DNA from: Lutibacter sp. | GTDB lineage: Bacteria > Bacteroidota > Bacteroidia > Flavobacteriales > Flavobacteriaceae | Assembly (NCBI GenBank): GCA_021647265.1 | Contig: JAKIVA010000066.1 | Location: forward strand, 1-11,537 | Reading direction: 5' to 3' | Length of the DNA stretch: 11,537 nt | Shown here: in pieces, positions 1 through 6,246 of the stretch | Numbering within the stretch: the stretch's first letter is position 1 | Layout of the letters: every line of letters begins with the position of its first letter | Notes under the pieces: generated by a model | What the model saw: only the letters and a program-made list of their open reading frames with translations | Database searches by the model: none | What the model was told of the DNA's origin: nothing | Position numbers and translations under genes: made by a program

Positions 1-296
1 CTGGTTATTATTTCTTCTATAGTTGTTAAACCACTATCAATACCCATTTGAAGACCTTCTTTATAGTTTAAAATTTCAACACCATCGGCATTTAAATCAA
101 TTATATTATCGCTTGTAAATTTATAACCTCCTACTTGTGCCCACTCTGGCTCTGTTTTATCTAACCAAGTGCCAATAATCCAACTCGGAGGGTTAAAAGA
201 AGATACTGCCAGTTCATCATCATCATCATTATTAGAGCAAGAGATGCTTAGTAAGAATACTCCTATTATAAGTAGTGTTTTTGTAATTTTTTTCAT
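1..296 (-). CDS. Surface-type lipoprotein, N-terminal part (cut by window edge)
   Basis: The reading frame opens with ATG at 296 and stays open to the left edge, giving the first 98 residues; the 3' end lies outside the window. Residues 1-20 form a lipoprotein signal (MKKITK, hydrophobic core, then LSISC) with Cys20 as the lipid-attachment residue. It is followed directly by SNNDDDDE. In Bacteroidota an acidic tract right after the lipid cysteine is associated with export of lipoproteins to the outer face of the outer membrane, so surface exposure is likely but inferred. The mature part starts with a PPSWIIGTW segment, reminiscent of small lipocalin-like lipoproteins, but I cannot assign a family from this fragment. 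The gene begins 5 bp after the stop of the beta-barrel gene, so the two are almost certainly co-transcribed. Function unknown. Confidence 0.8.
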   Translation of the reverse strand, partial: MKKITKTLLIIGVFLLSISCSNNDDDDELAVSSFNPPSWIIGTWLDKTEPEWAQVGGYKFTSDNIIDLNADGVEILNYKEGLQMGIDSGLTTIEEIIT

Positions 297-301
297 GGTT
301 A

Positions 302-862
302 TTAAAGTTTAAATGTTACACCAACTTTTAATACTGAAATACCATAACCAAGTTCAGCATTTATAGCAATTTTATCAGATACAAAATATCTTCCACCTAG
401 TTGAATTCCGTATAACAATCCTGAAGTAGTAAAATTCAAGTCGTTTAATAAATCGTCCAATTCGTTATCATTGCTATCACTTGAAGTTGATACATTAACA
501 TATCCAAGTCTTGCCCCAACATACGCATTGAACTTATCATCATTAACAAAGTGATAATTACCTAAACCACCACCGTGTATATAAGAGAATTTTGATCTAA
601 AATTATAAGCTAAATCATAATTTGTTTTGTATTCTGAACCGAAAGCTCCAACAAACCCTCCTATTGAAATATTTTCAGTAATCATAAATTCATAAGACCC
701 TTCTACGGGTGGTAGAGTAGTACTGTAACCGGTACCTGATGCAAAATAAGAACTAAGTCCAACACCAATATTTATCATAGAATTTCCCTCGTTTAATTGC
801 TGGGCATTAATAGTTGTAAATGTGCTTATAATAAAAGCTGTTAGGATAATAATTTTTTTCAT
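302..862 (-). CDS. Small outer-membrane beta-barrel protein
   Basis: The protein has 186 residues and a Sec signal peptide (MKKIIILTAFIISTFTTINA, cleavage near residue 20, followed by QQ). The mature part alternates short hydrophobic strands rich in Gly and aromatic residues with polar turns. Examples are INIGVGLSSYF, ISIGGFVGAFG, FNAYVGARLGYVNVS, LLYGIQLGGRYF and the terminal AINAELGYGISVLKVGVTFKL strands. This is the pattern of the eight-stranded OmpA/OmpX-like barrels common in Bacteroidota. An acidic, probably extracellular loop (SDSNDNELDDLLNDLN) sits near residues 128-143. The gene is first of a tight pair with the lipoprotein downstream. No canonical -7 element is visible upstream; instead there is a 9-bp direct repeat at 948-973. 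The transport or adhesion role, if any, cannot be told from sequence. Confidence 0.8.
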   Translation of the reverse strand: MKKIIILTAFIISTFTTINAQQLNEGNSMINIGVGLSSYFASGTGYSTTLPPVEGSYEFMITENISIGGFVGAFGSEYKTNYDLAYNFRSKFSYIHGGGLGNYHFVNDDKFNAYVGARLGYVNVSTSSDSNDNELDDLLNDLNFTTSGLLYGIQLGGRYFVSDKIAINAELGYGISVLKVGVTFKL

Positions 863-947
863 TTGTTTAATTTTTAAAGATTATTTATTAATAGTTGTTA
901 AAAATATTTAAATTGATTACTAAGTACTTAATAACGTCCTTTACTTA

Positions 948-973
948 TATGGGTTAAACATTGTTATGGGTTA
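948..973 (-). repeat. Direct repeat TAACCCATA, two copies, upstream of the beta-barrel gene
   Basis: Read on the minus strand, TAACCCATA occurs at 973-965 and again, identically, at 956-948, with an 8-bp spacer (period 17 bp). It lies about 90-110 bp upstream of the beta-barrel start and just past the stop of the SHOCT gene. Repeated G/C-containing blocks stand out in this AT-rich gap. A binding site for a dimeric regulator is possible; nothing in the sequence identifies the regulator. Confidence 0.4.
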
Positions 974-983
974 TTGATTTTAC

Positions 984-1517
984 TTAATTTTTCATAATTA
1001 TTGGCGTTAATTCTTTTTTTACTTTTTCATATTCTTCTTGAGTAATTATATCCAAATCAAATAAGTCTTTTGTTTCTTTGAGTTTAGCAATAGCTTCTTC
1101 CCTATTTATCCCTGTGGTTTCAATTTCTCCTTCTTTTATTGCATCTTCAATTGCTATCCAAAAATTTGAAAATCCATCCATACTTTTGGTAACGGCAACA
1201 ACATAATAGCTTGTCCGTTTAGTACCATATATTTTAAATTTTTTAATTTCAGCTTCGAATCCTTTTACACTAATACCCAAAGTTTTAAGCGTTCCTAAAT
1301 CATTCATTGCAACATTAAGGTATGTGTCATTACTCTTTGATGGATGCCCTATAGTAATTTTATCTCCAATTTTAAATACTTGATCATTTTTAGCTTGATA
1401 AGAATCAAGTTTTACTTTTTTTTGTTTTTCAGATGCTGTGAATTCTTCAAAAGTGACTAGTTGTGAATACGATAATGTTGTCACAAATAATGTTAGAATA
1501 AACACTAGTTTTTTCAT
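984..1517 (-). CDS. Exported protein with C-terminal SHOCT-like domain
   Basis: The protein has 177 residues. Residues 1-19 are a Sec signal peptide (MKKLVFILTLFVTTLSYSQ), so it is periplasmic or secreted. The body (about 25-125) has mixed hydrophobic and lysine-rich segments and no catalytic motif I recognise. The segment FKIGDKITIGHPS could be a small beta fold. Residues 141-170 (EAIAKLKETKDLFDLDIITQ, then EEYEKVKKEL) match the SHOCT pattern, a short helical hairpin (leucine-rich helix, turn with I-I/T, EEY/F, K/L-rich helix) usually found at protein termini and thought to mediate oligomerisation. The gene stands alone, 121 bp upstream of the beta-barrel gene on the same strand and with no terminator hairpin between, so read-through is possible. 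The upstream leader contains a hairpin at 1597-1634. Biological role unknown. Confidence 0.75.
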   Translation of the reverse strand: MKKLVFILTLFVTTLSYSQLVTFEEFTASEKQKKVKLDSYQAKNDQVFKIGDKITIGHPSKSNDTYLNVAMNDLGTLKTLGISVKGFEAEIKKFKIYGTKRTSYYVVAVTKSMDGFSNFWIAIEDAIKEGEIETTGINREEAIAKLKETKDLFDLDIITQEEYEKVKKELTPIIMKN

Positions 1518-1596
1518 AATTATTAAATTTTAAGTACCCTTAGACCCAATAGGGTGTTTCTATTAATTTTGAGTCTAACTTTTGCTGAAAAATAAA

Positions 1597-1634
1597 AACT
1601 ACCAGTATTCAACAAATGCTGAACAATAGTAGTT
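1597..1634 (-). repeat. Imperfect hairpin in the leader region of the SHOCT gene
   Basis: The arms 1597-1611 and 1620-1634 are inverted repeats with 11 of 15 positions matching (outer 6 bp AACTAC/GTAGTT perfect, inner TTCA/TGAA perfect) around an 8-nt loop. It lies 80-117 bp upstream of the SHOCT gene start. It is not followed by a T-tract on the minus strand, so it does not look like an intrinsic terminator. An mRNA leader structure or an operator are both possible. Confidence 0.35.
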
Positions 1635-1771
1635 AAGAATTATTTTATATAAAATATTTAGTGATTTCCCTACCAAAAGAGATGAAATAGTATTTTTTTT
1701 TAGTGAAAATCTACTTTTGTAAATAGAAAGTGGCTATTCTTTTTTATACTTCTTTTTATAACATGATTTTG

Positions 1772-1975
1772 TTATTAACCTGAGTTCAACGTAATAATCC
1801 ACTTTAATTACAGACAATCAACATGTTAAATATAAAATTAAAACGCTAATATCACCTTGAGCGCAGTCGAAAGGTTTTTAACTAGGTTTCGACTGCGCTC
1901 AACCTGACAAAGTGCTGATAATCAATGTAATTTTCTTTAGCAGATACATTTTTTAAGTCGAACTCACGTTATTAT
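1772..1975. repeat. MITE-like repeat element with imperfect terminal inverted repeats
   Basis: The segments 1772-1790 and 1957-1975 are imperfect inverted repeats (14 of 19 positions match, sharing the block TGAGTTC-AC). They bracket about 165 bp of non-coding DNA that has a strong central palindrome at 1857-1902. The right repeat lies inside the acetyltransferase gene and supplies part of its last five codons and the approach to its stop. The architecture resembles a small non-autonomous mobile or REP-like element, but I can see no target-site duplication, so the outer boundaries are an inference. Confidence 0.4.
1857..1902. repeat. Perfect 16-bp inverted repeat TTGAGCGCAGTCGAAA / TTTCGACTGCGCTCAA
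   Basis: The arms 1857-1872 and 1887-1902 are exact reverse complements separated by 14 bp. The block is far more GC-rich than its surroundings. A one-mismatch version of the inner block (TTCGACTACGCTCAG) recurs at 7862-7876, which points to a dispersed repeat family in this genome. The arms can form a very stable stem-loop in RNA or single-stranded DNA. No T-tract follows on either strand, so it is not a typical terminator. Confidence 0.8.
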
Positions 1976-2510
1976 ATAATTTTAGGTAGCTCTCTCTGTC
2001 AATTTCATACCAGTTGCATTTTTCACCTCCACCATCATAACTATCAAGTTTATAAAAATTAAAGCCTAATTTTTCAAGAACTTTAAAAGAAGCTATATTT
2101 TTAGGCATAACAATACCTAATATTTTTTCTAATTTTAGAGTCTCAAATCCGTATTTTAAAATCTCTCTTGAAACTTCAGTAGCAATTCCTATTCCCCAGT
2201 ATTCAGGTAAAAATCTAAATCCAATATCGGTTTCATTTAGTTCAGGTAAGTATTTCAACCCTGCAAAACCTATAACTTTATTTTCTGGTTTATACACAAC
2301 GGCCCACCTACCATAACCATACTTTTTATAATCAGAAAACCACACATGTTCGATAATCTCTTTTGCTTGGTTTAACTTAGTTAAAATTGCATCTCCAGTA
2401 TATTCTTGAACCTCTACATCGGAAGCAAAATTATAAACAGCCTGTGCATCATTTAATTTGAATTCACGTAAAATTAACCGATCTGTTTCTATAAGGACAT
2501 TCGTATTCAT
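1953..2510 (-). CDS. GNAT-family N-acetyltransferase, RimJ/RimL type
   Basis: This 185-residue protein is a GNAT acetyltransferase that would transfer acetyl from acetyl-CoA to an amine. The N-terminus LIETDRLILREFKLNDAQAV (about 6-25) is the hallmark opening of the RimJ/RimL-like subgroup. The acetyl-CoA pyrophosphate-binding motif is at about 104-112 (YWGIGIATE, the R/Q-x-x-G-x-G/A equivalent). The late helix NIASFKVLEKLGF (138-150) is also typical. Members acetylate ribosomal proteins, other protein N-termini, or small amines; the acceptor cannot be told here. There is no signal peptide, so it is cytoplasmic. It starts 12 bp after the amidohydrolase stop and is probably co-transcribed with it. 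The last residues (NNVSST) are encoded by the end of the neighbouring repeat element, so the C-terminus may have been altered by its arrival. Confidence 0.9.
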   Translation of the reverse strand: MNTNVLIETDRLILREFKLNDAQAVYNFASDVEVQEYTGDAILTKLNQAKEIIEHVWFSDYKKYGYGRWAVVYKPENKVIGFAGLKYLPELNETDIGFRFLPEYWGIGIATEVSREILKYGFETLKLEKILGIVMPKNIASFKVLEKLGFNFYKLDSYDGGGEKCNWYEIDRESYLKLYNNVSST

Positions 2511-2522
2511 TTAAAAAAATTA

Positions 2523-3800
2523 CTATTTATAAATTACTCCGTTTTTCATAACAAAAGTTACATTTTCCATAGTGTGTATATTTTTAGTTGGATCATCATC
2601 AACAGCTATAATATCGGCTAGCTTTCCTTTTTCAATAGTCCCTATAGTATCTTCTTCCTTTAAAATTTTGGCATTTGTAATGGTAGCGGCTTGAATTGTT
2701 TCCATTGCTGGCATTCCTGCTTCTACCATATACCCAAATTCTTTTCCATTTTTACCGTGGTCATAAACACCTGCATCTGTTCCAAAAGCAATTCCAACGC
2801 CTTTTTTATATGCTTTTCTAAAAGTATTCTGAATTTTAGGACCAATAGCTAAAGCCTTAGGCACAATAATCTCAGGATAAAATCCTTTTACTTTAGCCTT
2901 ATCAGAAACTTCTTTTCCTGCTGTGATTGTTGGCACCAAATAAGCATCGTATTTAATCATTAAATCCATTGTTTCATCACTCATTAGAGTCCCATGTTCT
3001 ATTGTTTTAACACCTCCTAAAATAGCGCGCCTCATACCTTCGTCACCGTGTGCGTGAGCAGCTACATGCATTCCATAATCTTTAGCAGTTTCAGTTATGG
3101 CCTTAATTTCTTCAATTGTAAATTGAGGATTTTGCCCATTTTTCGCAACACTTAAAACACCTCCTGTTGCAGTAATTTTTATAACATCCGCACCATTCTT
3201 ATATCTTTGTCTTACAGCTTTTCTTGCATCCGCGATACTGTTTACCACGCCTTCTTTAGGTCCTGGATCTCCCATTAATTTTCTACTACTTCCATTTGTT
3301 GGATCTGCATGTCCACCAGTGGTTCCTATAGCTTTTTCAGCCGAAAATATTCTTGGCCCCATAATTTTCCCCTTATTAATAGCATTTCGCAGAGATACAT
3401 TAACACCTGTACCTCCTAAATCTCTAACCGTAGTGAACCCAGCCAATAACGTTACTTCAGCATACTTAACAGAATTAAAAGCCACGTCAGCTTCATTCAG
3501 GGTGTAATTATCTAAATAAATTGAGGGACTCATTTGCATTTCAATATGTACATGCATATCAATTAACCCGGGCATAACAGTTTTTTGCCTTAAATCAACC
3601 AATTTATCTTCTTTATTTTTAGTAGGAATATAGCCTTTTTTAACGTCTATAATTTTATTACCTGCTACAACAACAGTCATTTTATTTAAAATTTTTCCCG
3701 ATTTTGTATCAATTAATTTCCCACAATGCAAATAGGTGTTTTGAGCAACTAAAATAGTTGTTAAAAAAAAGAAGCTTAAAAAAATGATTTGGTTTTTCAT
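2523..3800 (-). CDS. Exported metal-dependent amidohydrolase (imidazolonepropionase/prolidase-like)
   Basis: I place the start at the ATG at 3800 (425 residues), because it begins a clear Sec signal peptide, MKNQIIFLSFFFLTTILVAQ. The in-frame ATG at 3851 would add 17 residues in front of the signal and cover the likely promoter. The enzyme has the amidohydrolase metal site: HxH at 83/85 (GLIDMHVH), a probable carboxylated lysine at 208 (DVIKITATGGV), His at about 249 (HVAAHAHGDEG), His269 (TIEHGT) and Asp342 (AFGTDAG). This order matches the subfamily that includes imidazolonepropionase-like and Xaa-Pro/Xaa-Arg dipeptidase enzymes, and its export suggests peptide or amide hydrolysis in the periplasm. 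The exact substrate is not determinable. It is the first gene of an operon with the acetyltransferase and diverges from the SDR operon. Confidence 0.9.
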   Translation of the reverse strand: MKNQIIFLSFFFLTTILVAQNTYLHCGKLIDTKSGKILNKMTVVVAGNKIIDVKKGYIPTKNKEDKLVDLRQKTVMPGLIDMHVHIEMQMSPSIYLDNYTLNEADVAFNSVKYAEVTLLAGFTTVRDLGGTGVNVSLRNAINKGKIMGPRIFSAEKAIGTTGGHADPTNGSSRKLMGDPGPKEGVVNSIADARKAVRQRYKNGADVIKITATGGVLSVAKNGQNPQFTIEEIKAITETAKDYGMHVAAHAHGDEGMRRAILGGVKTIEHGTLMSDETMDLMIKYDAYLVPTITAGKEVSDKAKVKGFYPEIIVPKALAIGPKIQNTFRKAYKKGVGIAFGTDAGVYDHGKNGKEFGYMVEAGMPAMETIQAATITNAKILKEEDTIGTIEKGKLADIIAVDDDPTKNIHTMENVTFVMKNGVIYK

Positions 3801-3830
3801 AATTAGATAGTGTAAATAATTTATTTTAGC

Positions 3831-3838
3831 CAAATATA
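3831..3838 (-). promoter_or_regulatory. Probable -7 element TATATTTG for the amidohydrolase operon
   Basis: The minus strand reads TATATTTG, an exact match to the Bacteroidota -7 consensus TAnnTTTG, about 30 bp before the ATG at 3800. No TTG sits at the expected -33 distance, so the promoter may be weak or activator-dependent. Its position supports choosing 3800 rather than 3851 as the start. Confidence 0.45.
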
Positions 3839-3850
3839 TCAAATTATTCA

Positions 3851-3858
3851 TAAGTTTG
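3851..3858 (+). promoter_or_regulatory. Probable -7 element TAAGTTTG for the SDR operon
   Basis: TAAGTTTG matches TAnnTTTG and lies 21 bp before the SDR start codon, which would give a short leader of roughly 15 nt. The -33 region lacks TTG. It is only 12 bp from the minus-strand -7 element facing the other way, so the two transcription units share a very compact divergent control region. Confidence 0.45.
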
Positions 3859-3879
3859 ATTTATTAATAAATTTTAAAA

Positions 3880-4560
3880 ATGAAAAATGTTATAATAACA
3901 GGAACTAGTAGAGGAATAGGTTTTGAATTAGCTCAACTTTTTGCAAAAAATGGTCATAAAGTATTAGCTTTATCTAGAAACTCAAAACCCTTGGAAATGC
4001 TCAACCTTAAAAATATTACAACTATTTCAATTGATTTATCTAAGGAAAATGAATTAGAAAAAGTAACTGCGTTTATCTTATCAAATTGGAAAACTGTAGA
4101 TATCTTGATAAATAATGCTGGCAAATTAATTAACAAACCTTTTAAAGAATTAACCACTTCCGATTTTTTAGAGGTTTACAATGTAAATGTTTTTAGTGTG
4201 GCCGAATTAACTCGCCAATTAATTCCTTTCTTTAAAAAAGGAAGTCACGTAGTGAATATAAGTAGTATTGGTGGTATTCAAGGCAGTTTAAAATTTCCTG
4301 GATTGGCAGCTTACAGCTCTTCAAAAGGAGCTTTGATAACACTTACTGAATTATTAGCTGAAGAATATAAAGAAAAACAAATTTCTTTTAATGCTTTAGC
4401 ACTAGGCGCTGTACAAACTGAAATGTTAGAGGAAGCATTTCCCGGTTATAAAGCTTCAGTTTCAGCAAATGAGATGGCTCATTATATTTTTGATTTCTCA
4501 TTAAATGGAAACAAGTATTACAACGGGAAAATATTGCAAGTTTCTTCAACAACCCCATAA
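3880..4560 (+). CDS. Short-chain dehydrogenase/reductase (SDR) family oxidoreductase
   Basis: This is a 226-residue cytoplasmic classical SDR. The Rossmann dinucleotide motif TGTSRGIG is at 7-14, NNAG at 78-81, the catalytic Ser in NISSIGG at about 128, and the Tyr-x-x-x-Lys pair YSSSK at 145-149. The Asn of the catalytic tetrad is probably in NVNVFS near 103. Such enzymes reduce a carbonyl or oxidise an alcohol with NAD(H) or NADP(H). Ser32-Arg33 after the second strand would favour NADPH, but this is inference. Length is slightly short for the family (usually about 240-260), with a reduced substrate-binding C-terminus. It is the first gene of a four-gene operon; the next gene starts 3 bp after its stop. 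The substrate is unknown. Confidence 0.92.
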   Translation: MKNVIITGTSRGIGFELAQLFAKNGHKVLALSRNSKPLEMLNLKNITTISIDLSKENELEKVTAFILSNWKTVDILINNAGKLINKPFKELTTSDFLEVYNVNVFSVAELTRQLIPFFKKGSHVVNISSIGGIQGSLKFPGLAAYSSSKGALITLTELLAEEYKEKQISFNALALGAVQTEMLEEAFPGYKASVSANEMAHYIFDFSLNGNKYYNGKILQVSSTTP

Positions 4561-4563
4561 TAT

Positions 4564-5154
4564 ATGATTGATACTGTTTCAAAATATATTCCTGAAGAAG
4601 CTGTTAAATTAGTGAATGAAATTCTAACAAATCATCCTATTAACATAAAAATTGTAAATAATAGAATAACAAAACATGGCGATTTTAAAAAATTAAAGAA
4701 CGGTTCTCTTCAAATTACACTAAATAAAAATCTAAATAAATATCAATTTCTACTAACGCTAATTCACGAAATTGCCCATTTAATTACATACAAATCTCAT
4801 AAAATAGTAAAACCTCATGGTATTGAATGGAAGCAAAATTTTCAGCTTTTAATGCTCCCTTTTTTACAACCAACTATTTTTCCTAACAATGTACTTTCTG
4901 TGCTAGCAAATTACCTGAAAAACCCAAAAGCAAGTACGGGCTCAGACGTTTATTTAACGTATGCCTTAAAACAGTATGATGAAATGTCAGGAAAGAATTT
5001 TATATTTGAACTACAACATGGAAGTATTTTTACGTTCAATAATAAATCTTACAAAAAAGGGAATAAAAGAAGAACTAGATTTGAGTGTATTGAATTGGAT
5101 AGTAACAAAACCTATTTATTCAATCAAAATGCTGAAGTAATTATTTTAAAATAA
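4564..5154 (+). CDS. SprT-like zinc metalloprotease domain protein
   Basis: The 196-residue protein has an HExxH zinc-metalloprotease motif, HEIAH at 68-72, with a third putative ligand His85 in KPHGIEWK. This is the H-E-x-x-H...H-G-x-x-W/F arrangement of the SprT domain. The family includes bacterial SprT and the eukaryotic DNA-protein crosslink protease Spartan. SprT proteins usually end in a zinc ribbon with paired cysteines; here the C-terminal part (about 145-196) has only one Cys (FECIEL) but keeps a beta-rich pattern (GSIFTFNNKSYKKG, then YLFNQNAEVII), so the ribbon appears to have lost its metal ligands. There is no signal peptide, so it is cytoplasmic. It is packed between the SDR gene (3 bp) and the guanylyltransferase gene (4 bp). 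Protease activity is plausible, the target unknown. Confidence 0.85.
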   Translation: MIDTVSKYIPEEAVKLVNEILTNHPINIKIVNNRITKHGDFKKLKNGSLQITLNKNLNKYQFLLTLIHEIAHLITYKSHKIVKPHGIEWKQNFQLLMLPFLQPTIFPNNVLSVLANYLKNPKASTGSDVYLTYALKQYDEMSGKNFIFELQHGSIFTFNNKSYKKGNKRRTRFECIELDSNKTYLFNQNAEVIILK

Positions 5155-5158
5155 CAAG

Positions 5159-6235
5159 ATGAATAAAAATTATTATGCTGTTATTATGGCTGGCGGAGTT
5201 GGGTCTCGTTTTTGGCCAATAAGCACCCAACAATTCCCAAAGCAATTTCATGATTTATTAGGTACTGGCAATACATTAATACAACAAACTTTCAACCGTT
5301 TTAAAAATTTAATTCCTTCAGAGAATATTTTAATTGCTACCAACAAAAAGTATGAAAATTTAGTAAAAGAACAACTTCCAGAGGTTAGCTCAAAACAATT
5401 ATTGTTAGAGCCAGCTATGAGAAATACTGCACCTTGTATTTTGTATAGTGCTTTAAAAATTTACAGTAAAAATCCTGATGGAATTATGGTTATTGCACCA
5501 TCTGATCATTCCATTAGCGATGAAAAAGAATTTTTAAAAAATATACAAACTTCATTTGATTTTTGTGATAAAAATGATGCTTTAATGACTCTAGGAATTA
5601 AACCGACCTCACCAAACACAGGGTATGGCTATATTCAATACAACCATTCAAAAGGTAGCATTAAAAAAGTTATTAATTTTACTGAAAAACCTAATTTAGA
5701 AAAAGCAAAACAATTTATTGAAGAAGGAAATTACCTTTGGAATGCTGGCATTTTTGTATGGAATGTGAAAAGTATTATTACAGCTTTTAAAACTCATTTA
5801 CCAATAATGTATGCCTTGTTTTCTAAAGGAAAAGAGAGTTATAACACTTCTTTAGAAGTTGCTTTCATAAAAGAAAATTACGCTTTTTCAGAAAATATTT
5901 CTATTGACTTTGGAATTTTAGAAAAAGCCTCAGAAGTACATGTTCTACCTGTTGAATTTGGGTGGAATGACCTTGGAACTTGGGGATCTCTCTACAATAA
6001 ATTAGAAAAAGATAAACAGCAAAATGCAACCATTGGCGGAAATGTAATTTACAGAGAGGCTAAAAATAATATTGTACGAACTCAATCTGGAAAACGCGTT
6101 GTAATTCAAGGATTAAATGACTTTATCGTAGTTGAAAAAGATGATGTATTACTTATTTGTCCGAAAAGTAAAGAGCAGGAAATAAAAGAGATCACAAAAG
6201 ACGTAAGAACTAAATTTGGAGATGAATTTATTTAA
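5159..6235 (+). CDS. manC: Mannose-1-phosphate guanylyltransferase (GDP-mannose pyrophosphorylase)
   Basis: The enzyme makes GDP-mannose from GTP and mannose-1-phosphate, the donor for mannose, fucose and related sugars in capsule, O-antigen and glycoproteins. It has 358 residues. The nucleotidyltransferase signature AGGVGSRFWP is at 11-20, with the catalytic Lys of FPKQF at 28. Further family motifs follow in order: EPAMRNTAP (84-92), PSDH (114-117), NTGYGYI (153-159), FTEKP (174-178), NAGIFVW (195-201), SIDFGILEKA (248-257) and WNDLGTW (269-275). The C-terminal part (about 290-358) has the left-handed beta-helix-like region but no phosphomannose isomerase cupin domain, so this is the single-function form. 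It starts 4 bp after the SprT-like gene and is followed 11 bp later by the DUF389 gene. The assignment is firm; the symbol is by function. Confidence 0.93.
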   Translation: MNKNYYAVIMAGGVGSRFWPISTQQFPKQFHDLLGTGNTLIQQTFNRFKNLIPSENILIATNKKYENLVKEQLPEVSSKQLLLEPAMRNTAPCILYSALKIYSKNPDGIMVIAPSDHSISDEKEFLKNIQTSFDFCDKNDALMTLGIKPTSPNTGYGYIQYNHSKGSIKKVINFTEKPNLEKAKQFIEEGNYLWNAGIFVWNVKSIITAFKTHLPIMYALFSKGKESYNTSLEVAFIKENYAFSENISIDFGILEKASEVHVLPVEFGWNDLGTWGSLYNKLEKDKQQNATIGGNVIYREAKNNIVRTQSGKRVVIQGLNDFIVVEKDDVLLICPKSKEQEIKEITKDVRTKFGDEFI

Positions 6236-6246
6236 ACAATTTGAAA

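Larger units (their letters stand above)
1518..1952. other. 435-bp intergenic region with hairpin and repeat element, no gene
   Basis: I find no convincing coding region here. From left to right it holds the AT-rich 5' leader of the SHOCT gene, an imperfect hairpin at 1597-1634, a T-rich stretch, and from about 1772 a repeat element with a perfect 16-bp inverted repeat in its middle. The element continues past 1952 into the last codons of the acetyltransferase gene. No Bacteroidota -33/-7 promoter pair for the minus-strand SHOCT gene is apparent. Confidence 0.6.

Noticed and set aside
1712..1719. TACTTTTG as a plus-strand -7 promoter element
   Set aside because: There is no TTG at the -33 position and no plus-strand gene follows for more than 2 kb.
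1857..1902. The palindrome as an intrinsic terminator for the acetyltransferase operon
   Set aside because: No T-tract follows the stem on the minus strand, and the arms match a dispersed repeat instead. Some termination effect cannot be excluded.
3801..3851. Upstream ATG at 3851 as start of the amidohydrolase
   Set aside because: It would put 17 residues ahead of a clear signal peptide and overlap the probable -7 element.
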